NCBI GenBank assembly: GCA_008638375.1
Contig: VIRR01000578.1
Location: 1-64,000 of the forward strand
Length of the DNA: 64,000 nt
DNA from: Nyssa sinensis
Lineage: Eukaryota; Streptophyta; Magnoliopsida; Cornales; Nyssaceae
Direction of reading: 5' to 3'
How positions within the stretch are numbered: position 1 is the stretch's first letter; every line of letters starts with the position of its first letter. Below the pieces are notes generated by a model that saw nothing but the letters and a program-made list of their open reading frames with translations, ran no database searches and was not told the origin of the DNA. This document shows positions 49,231 through 61,200 of the stretch, piece by piece. The translations under genes were made by a program, and so were the position numbers.

Positions 49231-52200
49231 TTCTCCTCATATAAGGTATGTTTTAGCTTCAAAAAATATTGAAAATCACCCAACTATTGAGCCTACCATT
49301 AACCTATTGATGTAGGACGAGAAAGGGAAGAGTAGAGAAGAGAGAGCAGAAGAAGAAAGATGAATAAGGGAACAAGGTAGTGAAACTTGGGAGAAAATAA
49401 ATCCTGAAAATTCTGTATTATTCAATATGCCAATAGTCTGTTTAATTCAATACATCCTACGGCCAGTGGGTTCCTTCCCATCCCCATCACCTATGTTAGC
49501 ATCTCACCACTGTAAGCCTACTGCTCCACTATTTCGTCCTTCCATGGTCTCAACAACCCTTGTACAGCTTGTGCCTTTTATTCAACCATTGCAAAATTCA
49601 TCAACTAACCTTAAACTGAAAACCCACCTACCTATAAATCTATATACACAGTCAGAGTTTCACCTCTCTCCCCTGCTTCCATTAATTCTACTGTAGATGT
49701 AAGTTGCAAATAAGGGGGGTGCAAGATCAAATACAAAGAACCTAAAGTAACAAATTAATACATTATTCACCTAAAAAACAACTTAATGGAGTCCTGAGGG
49801 TGGTATAATCACAATGCCACTGTTTGGCTTCTCCTTTGCAACTCTTCGGTCTCTATTTTAGGAGTAAATTTTAGGTACTCCTAAAGTATCATACTCTCAA
49901 TGGATAGATCAATGATCGCATGTGCATTGGTGTACAGTTTCTTTACACGTGACCATCTATCTTACTGTTGGGTGTATTGGTTTGGGACTACCTAATATTA
50001 TTTCCCATTTTAGAGGGGCTTGATTGACGATGTGTCGCTGGAGGGGTGAGGGCTTCAACTAGAGGGGGAAAGAGAGAAGAGGGGAGGGGGAAAGAGAGAA
50101 GAGGGAAGAGGGGAGAGGGAAAGAGAGTGTAAGGGGTCGTCAGAAAAAGAGAGAAGACGGAAATGAAAAAAAAGGGGTATCAGGTGTCGAGACAGCCACT
50201 TCAACTGAATGTTTATTTATTTATTTATTTTTGAGTAATGCTAGTAACACCACTTAGTTGTGCCACTTTTAGGCGTCACCTTCTCATATGAATGAGTTCC
50301 ATTGGTAATCCCATAATTTTTATTATACGATCTATGATAAGTCCCATCCATGTAAAAGGGTGGTATATAAGATGGTATAACTAAGTAATATTCCTAACAT
50401 TATTTTTTTTTAATGCTAATGTGACATTCTCCACACCACCTGACACGTCAAGTGGACTGAGAAGGTGGTACAAATCGGTAGAATATGGATCATTACGGTT
50501 TGTGTAGTGTCTCCAGGTGGTGTTTAGGGCTGCAACTCAGGCAGGCCAATCTGAGCATGGTCCAAAAATTTTAGGGCCTTGGGCCTTGGCAGTTTTTTTT
50601 TTTTAATTTAAATTCAGGACAGGCATTGCCTGAATGTTCCCTGGGGAGTTTTTGCATTCTTGAGAATGCCCATCTATAAATTCCAGTTACGATTGCATAT
50701 TGAGCTGACTGGATTAGCCAAAAAAAATGACACACATTGGTAAATATTTTTATTTTTTTTATGGGATTCATAAGAATGTGGATTGTGGAAATGAATGTTT
50801 TTTATGCTAATTCTAACCCTTGCTTCTGTGTAAAGGAACTGTTGGGTATGATGTTCTTGTAACAAAATATACATCGATCAGAACATATATTCTCATCAAT
50901 TGCATTTTCCATTGTGTGCAGGGAGATTTGGCACCGGAAAAGGAGAAGAAACTGAATCTAATGGATGTCTGGACCAATCATTGTGTATCTTTTCATGTTC
51001 CATGTTAGACCTCTGCTTATTGCTATATCAATGCTGCTAGGTTTCATTTAATTCAAGTATACCAACTTAGATTGTTAATGTTGTTATGGCTGTTCCTACT
51101 GTATAGTAGTAATTTTTGTTGTCTAATTGACAAGTTTAACTGAAAGTTTGGATTAAACATGGCTCTGCTTGACTGCTTCCCTTTTCATTGATTCGATTAA
51201 GGACTAATGACAAATTAAAAAAGTCATGCAACTCATTTGAATGATATGGCAGGCAATTACATTAGCAATAACAATAATTTGATGTGCATCATTCTATCCC
51301 AAGGTGCTTCATACACAAGCACTAACATGCATGTGTGGGTGTCAATTGCGATATTAGAGGCTACGTATGAGGTTTTATTCTTGAGCTGTCTCTTTTTTTG
51401 CCTTTTCTTATTGTTTCTCCTCTCCTTTCTCTATTCTTTGTAAGAATTTTTTATTAACGCATTTTCATTATCTTATTATTGCTTTTCTCATTGCACTCAT
51501 TAGGGCTTATCTATGATTTTGTTGAGACAGATTTTATTATTTATTCAAAAAAAAAAGAAAAGGAAAAGACTAAGCTATATTATTATTTTGGGTACTGTGC
51601 AAGCTTCAAAAGGGGAGCTGAATAGAGGCACCCTTAATTTCATGATTTATTTTTACTGTATAAAAAAATATTTATGAGAACTCAATGATTGAAGTGTTTG
51701 CAAATTCCTTTTTAAGTTTTAATTCAATTCTTGAATTGTTACTGTATTATAATTAATGTTTCTTCTTAGTATATTCATATATTCTAAGAAAAAAATTATT
51801 TTCATTGTATTTTTTTAAATTATTGGAACTTTTAAGTTAATATTTAATACATAATTATCACAATAGATTTCAATTACAATTGGTCAGGTGATTAACTTTC
51901 TAAGACCAACTCTCTAAGACCAACGCTTATGTTAAAAGTAATTACTAAAGTTAAATTTTAGTAGTTATACGGTATCAAAAAGTTATTTTTCATATTTTTG
52001 TTCTAATAAGAAAATGTCATTTTTTTTTTCAGGAAGTATCATTTTTCTTTTTAATTATTATTATTTTTTTTGATAATTCAAGTATCCTTTCTTCATTTAT
52101 AAGTGGTTAAGGACTAATCTTAGATTTGCTAATCTCACCGCTCACAAGCGGGGATACTATTTAAAGCGTGGTACTCACAAGTTAAAAAATCAATTAAAAC

Positions 52201-52573
52201 GCGATGCTCATTAGTTAAGAAATCGAATTCCAAACTATGCACTTATCATCATTTTTTTTCTAACTAACATTATCACCATTCATCTTTCTAATTATCATTA
52301 TCAACAACTAAATATAAAAAAAAAAAAAAGTATCATCAAATTTGAATCATTACTAACTTACCATATGAAGTATTGATGTAAATAATAATTTATCAAAAAC
52401 AAAAATTATATTTGATAAAATATTTTATTTTAGTCAAATTTTAAGAGGTGAAATTTGTAATTATGAGAAGTAAAATCTACAATTGAAGGATTATTTTTTT
52501 GTTAACCTACTTAAATTTTAACTTTAATTACTCCATTTATCTCATTATTGGAGTTGCTCCAAGTCCAGTGTTA

Positions 52574-53949
52574 GGGCATCTTCAGGTGACTCAAACTCAT
52601 ACCAAATTTAAATTTGTGTCAAAATACACAAAAATGATCTTCCAACCTTAGACTCAAACCCATACTAAATTAGTTTTTATTCAAATATAAACCCAAATCA
52701 ATGCACTACTGTTTATAGAATCAAATTTCTTATGACTACTTTTTTTTTTCTTTACCTAGTCTCACCTGTTCAAAGGAAAAGGCAAGGAAAAGAAATGGAA
52801 AGAAAATCAAGAAAAGGAAAACAGTCTTGACAGGAACGATCGGCAATGGCGAATGGCAGTGACGGTCGGCGATGTAGAACGGGGGTGACGGAGAGAGAAA
52901 GATGCAGAGAACGTCGTTTGAGAGAGGGAGGGATGTGAAACTCTTGCTTTGCATATGATCGAAAGAGATATGCATGCTTACATGGATGACGAGCACATCA
53001 ACAACAATGGCGAATTGCAGGTAGACAAAGAGTTTTGGCTTGGAAAGCAGTGGAAGAAAACGAAACAAATATTGGGTTTTAGGTTTTTTGTGAGATTTAC
53101 AGAGGTAGTACGGAAGGCATCCAAAAGATTAATTAGTGTTTTTATGTGACGAAGGAGACGGCCTCCTGCTTTGGAGCAGTTTTAGTATTTACAATGAGGC
53201 CCTTCAAGAGATTGAATTTAGACCAAAGTAAAATACGAAAATTGTACAAGAAATTTGAAGAAATAATTTTCCACGTTTCGAATGGATAATGAACATTTGA
53301 TGACTTGTAGTTGTATAGAATATCAAAATATATATTTTCAAGATGACTAATAAAAAATTTCACTGTTATACAAAGGCTTGAAAAATGTGTAGTGAGATGG
53401 TTATGGAAAATACATTTGTAAAATATTTCTTTTTTCATAATTTTTAGTTGATTTTGTTAGTTCTTATGTAGTAATGACTATCAGTTGAATATTTAAATAA
53501 ATTTATGGGTTAATATATTTGGGAGTGGATCTGACGATAATTTTTATCTCTTTTGTAAACCTTTGATTGAACTACTCTATTTATAATTATATTATCCACT
53601 GTATTGATTATAGACTACTACACTATCTTGATGTTTTGGAGAGATGTAAAAAAATATTTGAACAAAATTAATTTGAGAAAAATTTGAAGAAAATAGCAAG
53701 AGATTAAAATAATAGAAAAAAATAGTGGAAAATTTTGAGAAGGAATGAAAATTAAGAATGAAAAAGGTTTAGAAGAAAAAGAAGAGAGAAAATAATTTTT
53801 AAAAAAAATTAATATAAATAATTTTTAAATAAGATAAAAATTTTAAAAAAAAAATGAATAAAAACTTGTAACCATTAACATCAAACTCAAATATATCTCT
53901 TACTTAAAAATTTAAGAGAAATTTGGTTTTGACCGAACCGAAGATAACG
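52574..53949. mobile_element. Non-autonomous PIF/Harbinger-like element upstream of NLR2
   Basis: It is 1376 bp, bordered by TTA on both sides (52571-52573 and 53950-53952). Unit 1 has the empty site at about 43382 (CCAGTG-TTA-AAGAGACC), so the boundaries are exact. The ends are imperfect inverted repeats: GGGCATCTTCAGGTGACTCA at the left; the right end read inward is CGTTATCTTCGGTTCGGTCA. TTA target sites and GGGC-type ends fit PIF/Harbinger. No transposase is encoded; the 110-codon minus frame at 52736-53068 is not recognisable. A second, inverted partial copy lies at 42970-43271. Confidence 0.8.
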
Positions 53950-54830
53950 TTAAAGAGACCAAAGTCAAATGTGTAAGCCAATTGCAGTGTGTCCCAACTC
54001 AATGGATAGGATTGTCTGACCAAGATCACAAACCCTTCCCTTCTCTCTCCTCTCCCCGGCGTGTTCTGGGACTACCTGAGGCGACCGCCCGTTCGCCTCT
54101 GTCTCATTGTTATTCAGATCTCTTTGGTTCAGATGATCAAGCCATCTCGGTCTCTCCTGGACGTTAATTTTTTCTTGCTGGTTAGTTGCTGTTTGGAAGT
54201 GTTTTTTCTTTTTTTTTCTTCTTCTCTTACCAGCTAGATTTATTTGGTTTTCAAAAGATCTCAAGTTATGTTTTACTCTTATTTCTTTGTTTTTAGATAA
54301 GTTTGAATTAGATGTAATTGATGCTTCCCGATTGGGAGCCGTTTGAAAGTTTTTTTTATTTTTTTGCTTCTTTGCTTTTAGATCACTAACTTCATAGGGT
54401 TTGAATTAGATGTAATTGATGCTTGCTGATTAGGTGACGGTTGGAATTTTTTTTCCTTTTTCTTTCTTTTACTTCTCGTCTCTCCAATTAGATTTCTTTG
54501 ATTTTCAATACTGACTTATTTTTTATTTCTTTTTTTAGATAAATACTTCGTAAGGTTTAACTAGATGTTATTCCTGTTGGCTTTTCATCCATTTACATGG
54601 TAATTAAATAATTTCTTGTTTTTGGATTGAAATGACTTTTTTGAGGGTAATTTTTAAAGTTATAGTGTTATACACCATCTCTGTAGCATTTGATTGATTT
54701 TATACTACTGCTAGTTGTGGATTGTTTTTTTTGTCAAGATTTGAAGAAAGTCTTCTTGAACTGCTATCTTCTGCCAATACATTTAGGGAGAGTTTCCTTG
54801 AATTTCTACCAACTTCTGAAAAACATTTAC

Positions 54831-54872
54831 ATGATTTGTGCTAGACACAACTTCTGCAAGAGCGTTGGATAA
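54831..54872 (+). other. Short upstream ORF before NLR2 (13 codons)
   Basis: Same position and sequence as at 44276 except Tyr to Cys at residue 9. It ends 12 bases before the NLR2 start. Upstream, the frame is also open from 54690, through a T-rich tract that looks intronic, so the longer reading is not preferred. Confidence 0.4.
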
Positions 54873-54884
54873 AGGTAGATATAG

Positions 54885-57293
54885 ATGGCTGACATCGGAG
54901 GTTCATCAAGAGTTAACACCTCCAAAGTAGATGAAGAAATTGTTGTGGGCTTCGACAATGAAATAATGATGATAAAAGAGCAACTTACTGGAGGAAAGAA
55001 ACAACGAGAAGTTATCTCAATCATTGGGATGGCAGGACTCGGTAAGACAACTCTGGCAAGAAAAGTGTACGATGATCCACTAATTGTATATCACTTCTAC
55101 ATTCGGGCTTGGGCCTATGTTTCTCAGGTATATCGAAAGAGGGATTTGTTACTTGGCATTTTAAGTTATGTTATCGAGCTTACTGATGAAATGCATGAAA
55201 TGAGTGATGAAGAGTTAAGTTTAAAGCTTAAAAAAGGTTTGATGGGTAGGAGATATCTCATTGTTATGGATGATATATGGAGTGTTGATGCCTGGGATTG
55301 TTTGAAAAAATCTTTTCCAGATGACAACAATGGAAGCAGAATTATGTTCACCAGTCGGCTGAAAGATGTGGCTTTGCATGCACAAGCTGATAGTCATCCT
55401 CATTGTTTGCGTTTTTTGACTGAAGATGAAAGTTGGTTTCTATTTCAACAGAAGGCGTTCGGAAAAGAAACATGCCCTCAAGTGTTGATGGGAATTGGAA
55501 AGCAAATCACTGAAAAATGTGTAGGACTACCACTTGCAATTGTTGTAACAGCTGGACTTCTTGCCAAAATAGACAAGAGACAAGTATCATGGGTGCAAGT
55601 TGCCAAAAATGTAAGTACCCACATTCTTACTGATCCAAAGCAATTCATGGACACTCTAGCCCTGAGTTACAACCACTTACCTAATCACTTGAAGACATGC
55701 TTTCTCTATATGGGATCATTTGGAGAAGGCCGTGAAATTTCAGTGCGGAATTTGATCTGGTCATGGGTCACCAGGGGATTTATAAAAAGAATTGGAGAAA
55801 AATGCTTGGAGGATGTAGCGAAGGATTACTTGATGGATCTAATTAGCAGAAGTCTGGTAATAGTTGCCAAAAAGGGGTTTAATGGTGAAATCAGAACATG
55901 TCGTATCCATGATTTGTTACTTGATTTATGCCTGATAAAAGCCAAGGAAGAGAATTTCATGCAACAATGTTACGGGTACCCAAACCCTTATGCAAATTTT
56001 GAACGTTGCCGATGCATCGTTTCTCTACCTTCCTCTCATATTAATTTAATGCTTTTTGCTCCACATTTCCATTCCCTCAGGTGCTTTCTTAAAGGGCATA
56101 ATAGCTCGGGGAATTTTAATCTTCGTCTTTGTCCGTCCTTTCAACTTGTTAGAATGTTAGATCTATCATCTATCCGTGTCCGTTTCTTTCCAAGAAAAAT
56201 ATTAGAACTAGTTCATTTGAGGTACCTGGCACTGTGCTTTCATGATGTAAGTTTGCCGGCATCGATATCCAACCTTCGGAACCTACAAACCTTTATTGTA
56301 TCGTCTGGGAGGAATATTACTGTACCAAAGAATTTTTGGAAGATTGTAACGTTGAGGCATCTTTATATTAAATCAGGGATAAATGCTATTGAACAACCTT
56401 GTTTAGGAGACCCAGCTATCGGTGATGACTCTCCACCTTTAATGGCTGACCTACAAACAATCTCCCAGGTATGTCCTTCTAGGCCGTGCCACGATGTCTT
56501 GACAAAGGCTCCAAATCTTAGAGAGCTGGGATTTTGTGGACCTCTGATTTCAAAGTTTGGGGATTTGATATTTCCTGATCTAAGCAATAAAAATCATCTT
56601 GAAACACTGAAGCTCTTAAACACGACATCAGTCCACGGTATAACATCTACTCTATGCGATCCCATTAAGTTTCCAGAGAAGCTTAAAAGGCTAACTTTAT
56701 CAGGCACTAATCTAAAATGGAGTGAAATGTGGATGCTTGGACTATTACCCAACCTTGAGGTTCTCAAATTGAAATTCCATGCGTTCGTTGGACCGTGGTG
56801 GGAAACATGTGATGGGGGTTTTCTTCGACTAAAATTCTTGAAATTTGAAGACCTGGATATTGTGCGATGGAATGCCTCCGATAGCCACTTTCCAAGCCTT
56901 GAGCGTTTAGTGCTGCACAGGTGTCAAAAACTCGTGGGGATCCCATCAGATCTAGCCGATATATACACACTAGAGTTGATTGAGTTAAATTGGTGTAGCC
57001 ACTCTTCCACCAAATCTGCCTTGCAAATTCAGAAACAACAAGAGAGTAAGGGAAATGATTTGCTGAAGGTACATATTAAACCTTTGGGACAGGAAAATCA
57101 AGAAAGCAAAAGTCCTGGAAGATTTTTAAACCATTGGGACAGGAAAATCAAGAAAGCAAAATTCGTGGAAGATTATTTACCCTTTGGCAATGATGAGATT
57201 AAAATTGCGGAATGGAAGCTTTTGCAGCGGCGCCGGGAAAAGCCTCTTGAAAAAGTGGATTTCGACATGTTCCATTATTTTTATTCTCATTAA
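54885..57293 (+). CDS. NB-ARC-LRR immune receptor NLR2 (R1-type, without coiled-coil domain, altered C-terminus)
   Basis: 802 codons, about 90% identical to NLR1. P-loop (48-58), kinase-2 LIVMDDIW (125-132), RNBS-B, GLPL (214-217) and RNBS-D TCFLYMGSF (271-279) are intact. The MHD motif is IHD (341-343). Met to Ile at this position occurs in natural NLRs, but changes around His and Asp often affect nucleotide hold and autoactivity, so its effect is unclear. The LRR is intact, with a 9-residue insertion relative to NLR1 near residue 410 (around GHNSSGNFN). The C-terminus differs: a 50-bp tandem duplication (57078-57177) shifts the frame so the second copy is read differently, giving about 60 extra residues (ends DMFHYFYSH). 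No coiled coil precedes the NB domain. The insertion 1 kb upstream may have changed its promoter. Confidence 0.92.
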   Translation: MADIGGSSRVNTSKVDEEIVVGFDNEIMMIKEQLTGGKKQREVISIIGMAGLGKTTLARKVYDDPLIVYHFYIRAWAYVSQVYRKRDLLLGILSYVIELTDEMHEMSDEELSLKLKKGLMGRRYLIVMDDIWSVDAWDCLKKSFPDDNNGSRIMFTSRLKDVALHAQADSHPHCLRFLTEDESWFLFQQKAFGKETCPQVLMGIGKQITEKCVGLPLAIVVTAGLLAKIDKRQVSWVQVAKNVSTHILTDPKQFMDTLALSYNHLPNHLKTCFLYMGSFGEGREISVRNLIWSWVTRGFIKRIGEKCLEDVAKDYLMDLISRSLVIVAKKGFNGEIRTCRIHDLLLDLCLIKAKEENFMQQCYGYPNPYANFERCRCIVSLPSSHINLMLFAPHFHSLRCFLKGHNSSGNFNLRLCPSFQLVRMLDLSSIRVRFFPRKILELVHLRYLALCFHDVSLPASISNLRNLQTFIVSSGRNITVPKNFWKIVTLRHLYIKSGINAIEQPCLGDPAIGDDSPPLMADLQTISQVCPSRPCHDVLTKAPNLRELGFCGPLISKFGDLIFPDLSNKNHLETLKLLNTTSVHGITSTLCDPIKFPEKLKRLTLSGTNLKWSEMWMLGLLPNLEVLKLKFHAFVGPWWETCDGGFLRLKFLKFEDLDIVRWNASDSHFPSLERLVLHRCQKLVGIPSDLADIYTLELIELNWCSHSSTKSALQIQKQQESKGNDLLKVHIKPLGQENQESKSPGRFLNHWDRKIKKAKFVEDYLPFGNDEIKIAEWKLLQRRREKPLEKVDFDMFHYFYSH
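57078..57177 (+). repeat. 50-bp tandem duplication inside NLR2
   Basis: AAACCTTTGGGACAGG at 57078 recurs as AAACCATTGGGACAGG at 57128; both continue AAAATCAAGAAAGCAAAA and end GTGGAAGATT-like. Fifty is not a multiple of three, so copy one reads KPLGQENQESKS and copy two reads NHWDRKIKKAKF. NLR1 has a single copy. Confidence 0.9.
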
Positions 57294-58294
57294 TGCGGGT
57301 ACAACATTTGAGTAAGTACATTAGAACTCATCAAATCAAGCTCTTCGTTATATTTATTTCTATTTGTTGCTTTTATCTTATTTTTGAACTCTTGAGCATG
57401 TAATGTAGAAGGATTCCGGATGAGTTTTGTCACGACCCGAAACCCACCCTATGCAGATCTCGTGTCGCGAGGCCGACCCAATGACCGTCCCTACTTTTTC
57501 TATTTTTTTACCAATGATAATAGTAAATAATATAAACATGACATTAAAGTGCAGAAGCTTTATTACAATTATTGTTCAAAGATTAAACTTAAACTAACAA
57601 TAAACTGATCATGAATCATTCTTAGGTGGTGAGTACATGGGAGAGATTTCGTTCACTACTATCACGATCCTCAACTGTCTTCCTACGCTCCTGAACTCCT
57701 ACTGTGGTTCTGTAACATTTTCACCTGAAAAAATTTAGTAAGGGGTGAGCTACAAACTCAGTAAGTAAACGCCTATCTCAAATACGGGGTTAGAGTAATC
57801 ATGGAACATATAGGATCATGGATGAACATGATAGTCAGTCATGGAAACAATTTCAGTCAACAGTAAGGTGTCAAAATGGCCAATGAACAGTAAGGCATGA
57901 TAACCCAATAAGAACAGTGATATAACATGAATACGGGAACATTCAATGTTCACAATCGACGTAAATGTACTGCCACAATGGAATGATCTCAATTGAGTCG
58001 AATGAATAAAGGTATTGTCAACATGGAACTATTCGTAGTGAAATGAAACATCACATGAATCAAATGAACATCACATAACAGTCAACATGAACGATGCATT
58101 TACTCTGTTCAGGGTTTGGCAGACCCTCGGTCTTTTGGGGCCCGGCATACCCCACTTTAACATGAAGGCATATAAAATGCCATTAAAACTCATTGCGTAA
58201 AAACGCCATCATTGCCACATGTCCGTTTGACCTGTAGGTCCCATAAATTGACCCGTAGGTCTAGTCAATCAGATAGCATCAAAAGGGTAATGTG

Positions 58295-61200
58295 TGTTAT
58301 GACATGGAATTTTTTTTTTTTATTATTCTTTGTTTCTATTTTTATTGTCATTATTATTATTATTATTATGATTATTAAAATACATGATGTGTGTATATGT
58401 AGCATGTATATGTGTGTGGAAGGTGATATGTATGTGTACATGTATGAAGTGGTGTATGTGAATGTGTATATAGATATGTATATGCATGTATATATATATG
58501 GCAGTGGGTGTGGGTGCATCAAACCGTGAGAGAGTGTGTGTGAGGTGTCGGCTGAGTGTGTGTGTTTAGTGTGTGTCTAGTGTGTGATGAGTGATATATA
58601 TATATATATATATATATATAGGCTAGTGTAGGGCAGCTTTGCATTAAATGCAAAGCTGCATGGGGGGAAGGAATGCAGGGTGGCTGAGCAGGGTGATAGA
58701 GGTCAGGAAAAAGGGCTGTGAGAGAGAGACGTGTGAGAGTGGGTGAGGTGTGTATAAGGGTGGTCTCGGGTGGGAAGAAAAGAGAAGGAAAGAAAGACTA
58801 AGAGCAAGGGAGAGAGAGAGTTCTGAAGAGCAGAAGTGAATCAAGAGGAACAGAAGGGAGAGAAGAAACCCACACGAAGAGAAAAACAGAAATTATAGGT
58901 AAGTGGGTTGTTTCGGTTTTCATGATTCAAAGCATGATAGTTGATTTTATACATATGATCTTAGAGAGCATGTAGTAGGGTTTATTTTGCAAAAAGAATG
59001 AAAAAAAATGGCTAAGAAACAAGATAGAAAACCCTAGTTGCAGGTCTCGGCCATGGAGGTTGGACCTTGTCATTTTATGTGAGAAACCATGTTTAAATGA
59101 CCTAAAAATAATCCTACGAGGTGCAGAAAGAGAATAGAAAAAGAAAGAATGAAAAACAGTCGAAGACCGAGCGTGAAATTAAGAAAAATCAGCTCGCCGG
59201 AAAACCAGCCGGAGCTATTAAACCCCATATTTGAGATGATTGAAAGAGTCTTGATAGAAATGGAGGATGGAATTGGAATCCCCATGAAAAAACGGAGAGA
59301 ATCACATTTTAAAAACCTTGAAAAGTCACCGGAAAACAGTCGCCGGCGCCGGAGAAGGCGCCGGAACCCTACCGGAGGCTCACCGGAAAGTCGGGGAAGA
59401 AGGGTGACTGTGCGGGTCGGGTTTCGGGTCTGGGTCGGGTTCGGTTCGGGCGGGGCTGAACCGCCCCTGCCACGTGTCGTGCTGATGTTTTAAATTAAAA
59501 ACCTAATTGGGGCTGTTTGGCTACGGAGTTAAGAAATTAGAAATTTGAATTAAATAGGAACAGGGATATCTTATCCCTGTTTTGGATTAGCCACTGTTTG
59601 GCTATCCAAATTGAGAATAGGGTTTTGCAAATTACGAAATTGCCCCTGAACTCTCTAAAAATTACCATTCTGTCCTGTACTTTTTAAAATTCTGATTTGA
59701 CCCCTCAGATTTCAAAAATTATGATTTTAACCCTAAACTTTTGAGTAATTACACTTTGACCCACCTGAATTAAAATATTAATAAAATATTAATTAATTTA
59801 ATTTAATTAATTAAATATTTTAAATTAATCTGAAGTCCAAATGGGACAAGTCATTAGTGTATTTTGACTATCTCGACCATTCTGAGACCAATGGTGAGGT
59901 CCATTTTACAAGACGGGGTCCCAAAAAATAAAAGGGCCGTAGTAACTTTTAAAATTACCAAAATGCCCCTAGATTGGAACACAGTCAAACGAACTCCAAA
60001 TTAAGTAAACAAATAGTGAAACTTTATTATTTTGAGCATTCCGAACTCAACCGTGGAGTCCGATTTGTGAAAAGAAGTCTCAAAGTGTAAGGACCCGTGA
60101 AAAGTGCAAAATGACTGTTTTGCCCTTTTGAACCCAGATGTCCGAATTCAGTTCTACGAAAACCTAAACTTATTTTCTTCAACGTCCCGGATTCAATAGT
60201 AGAGTTTAATTTAGCAAAATAGAAACTTATAGGATAAAGACATAAAATTTGATGAATAGCATAATTTAAGTGACAATTGAACTGAGTCTCATGTTATGAT
60301 TTTAGGGACACGGAAAGGCAAAGAGAAGGTGACCTGACCTTCGGTGTTCTTACAGTGATTTCACTTTACTACGAGTATACTTTCCCGGTTTGAGATCGAT
60401 TATCAGGTACGATATATTGTGCTAAGTAAGAAATAGAATTAAGATTAGGAATACTTGTTCTGCTGCCTTGATTGTTCACATGTTTGCTTGAATGTTCATA
60501 TGCTTATGTGCTTCATGCTATCTTACTGATGTTGGGTGATGATGTGGATGATGATTATATGTATACTGCATGTGTTAGTGTAGTGTGTGAATTATGTGCT
60601 TTGAGAACTGTTGACAATATAAAATATGTACTTAAAAGCATGCTTTATGTATGAATGAGACGCATCATTGAGATTACATTATGACATGATGAAATCAGAG
60701 CATATTGGCATAGTGTGATTTCTTGGACATGGCGTGAGTTAAGCACTTGGTGCTTTGCATTATGAGGGTGCAGATCCTGTGGTGAAAAATCCAAAATCGG
60801 CCATTAGGTACTCGCCGGCCTAACGGATTCCGGACCGTGAAGCGAGACATACAAGGTACTCATGCCGGCGGGGAAGGACCGTATCATGAGACATGGGTGG
60901 GCATGGAGTTGCATGGGTGTGTCACGCATACTGCTCATATACTGTATACTGTTCATATACTGCCATCATGATATCAAATGCCATATAGAAATAACTGTAC
61001 ACTTGCACATGCCACGACCTTAGTTTTGTTTCTTGCATTAGCATTATATTGTACCAGCATGTTGAGCTGACCCCTTTAATGGGGCAAACATTTCAGATGA
61101 TGTCCCAGCTGTACGAGATGTGGAGATGATTTGATTAGGGACTATGTTAGGCCCAAGGGGCGCTTTTGATATTGTATAAGGGCTTAAGCCCGAGATTGTA

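Larger units (their letters stand above)
46760..52457. other. Intergenic region between NLR units 1 and 2
   Basis: AT-rich, with no supported gene. It contains a 230-bp tandem duplication (48008-48450), a gypsy protease fossil (48885-49230) and a purine-rich stretch (about 50035-50170). At 50920-51008 an AG boundary (TGTGCAG) followed by a lysine-rich open stretch (GDLAPEKEKKLNLMDVW) may be a stray exon; I cannot assign it. The remainder (51100-52450) is T- and A-rich with nothing recognised. Confidence 0.5.
52458..57427 (+). repeat. Tandem NLR unit 2
   Basis: Homology with unit 1 starts near 52458 and ends at GATGAGTTT (57427), exactly where a family-B LTR begins. It is longer than unit 1 because of the transposon at 52574-53949, the 50-bp duplication in the gene, and an 84-bp segment (57308-57391) that unit 1 lacks between two TTGAG words. 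Confidence 0.9.

Noticed and set aside
50820..51008. Possible small gene (62 codons) with an intron-like AG boundary
   Set aside because: Only a short lysine-rich stretch after TGTGCAG is suggestive; no partner exon or known domain is visible, so it is only mentioned in the intergenic entry.
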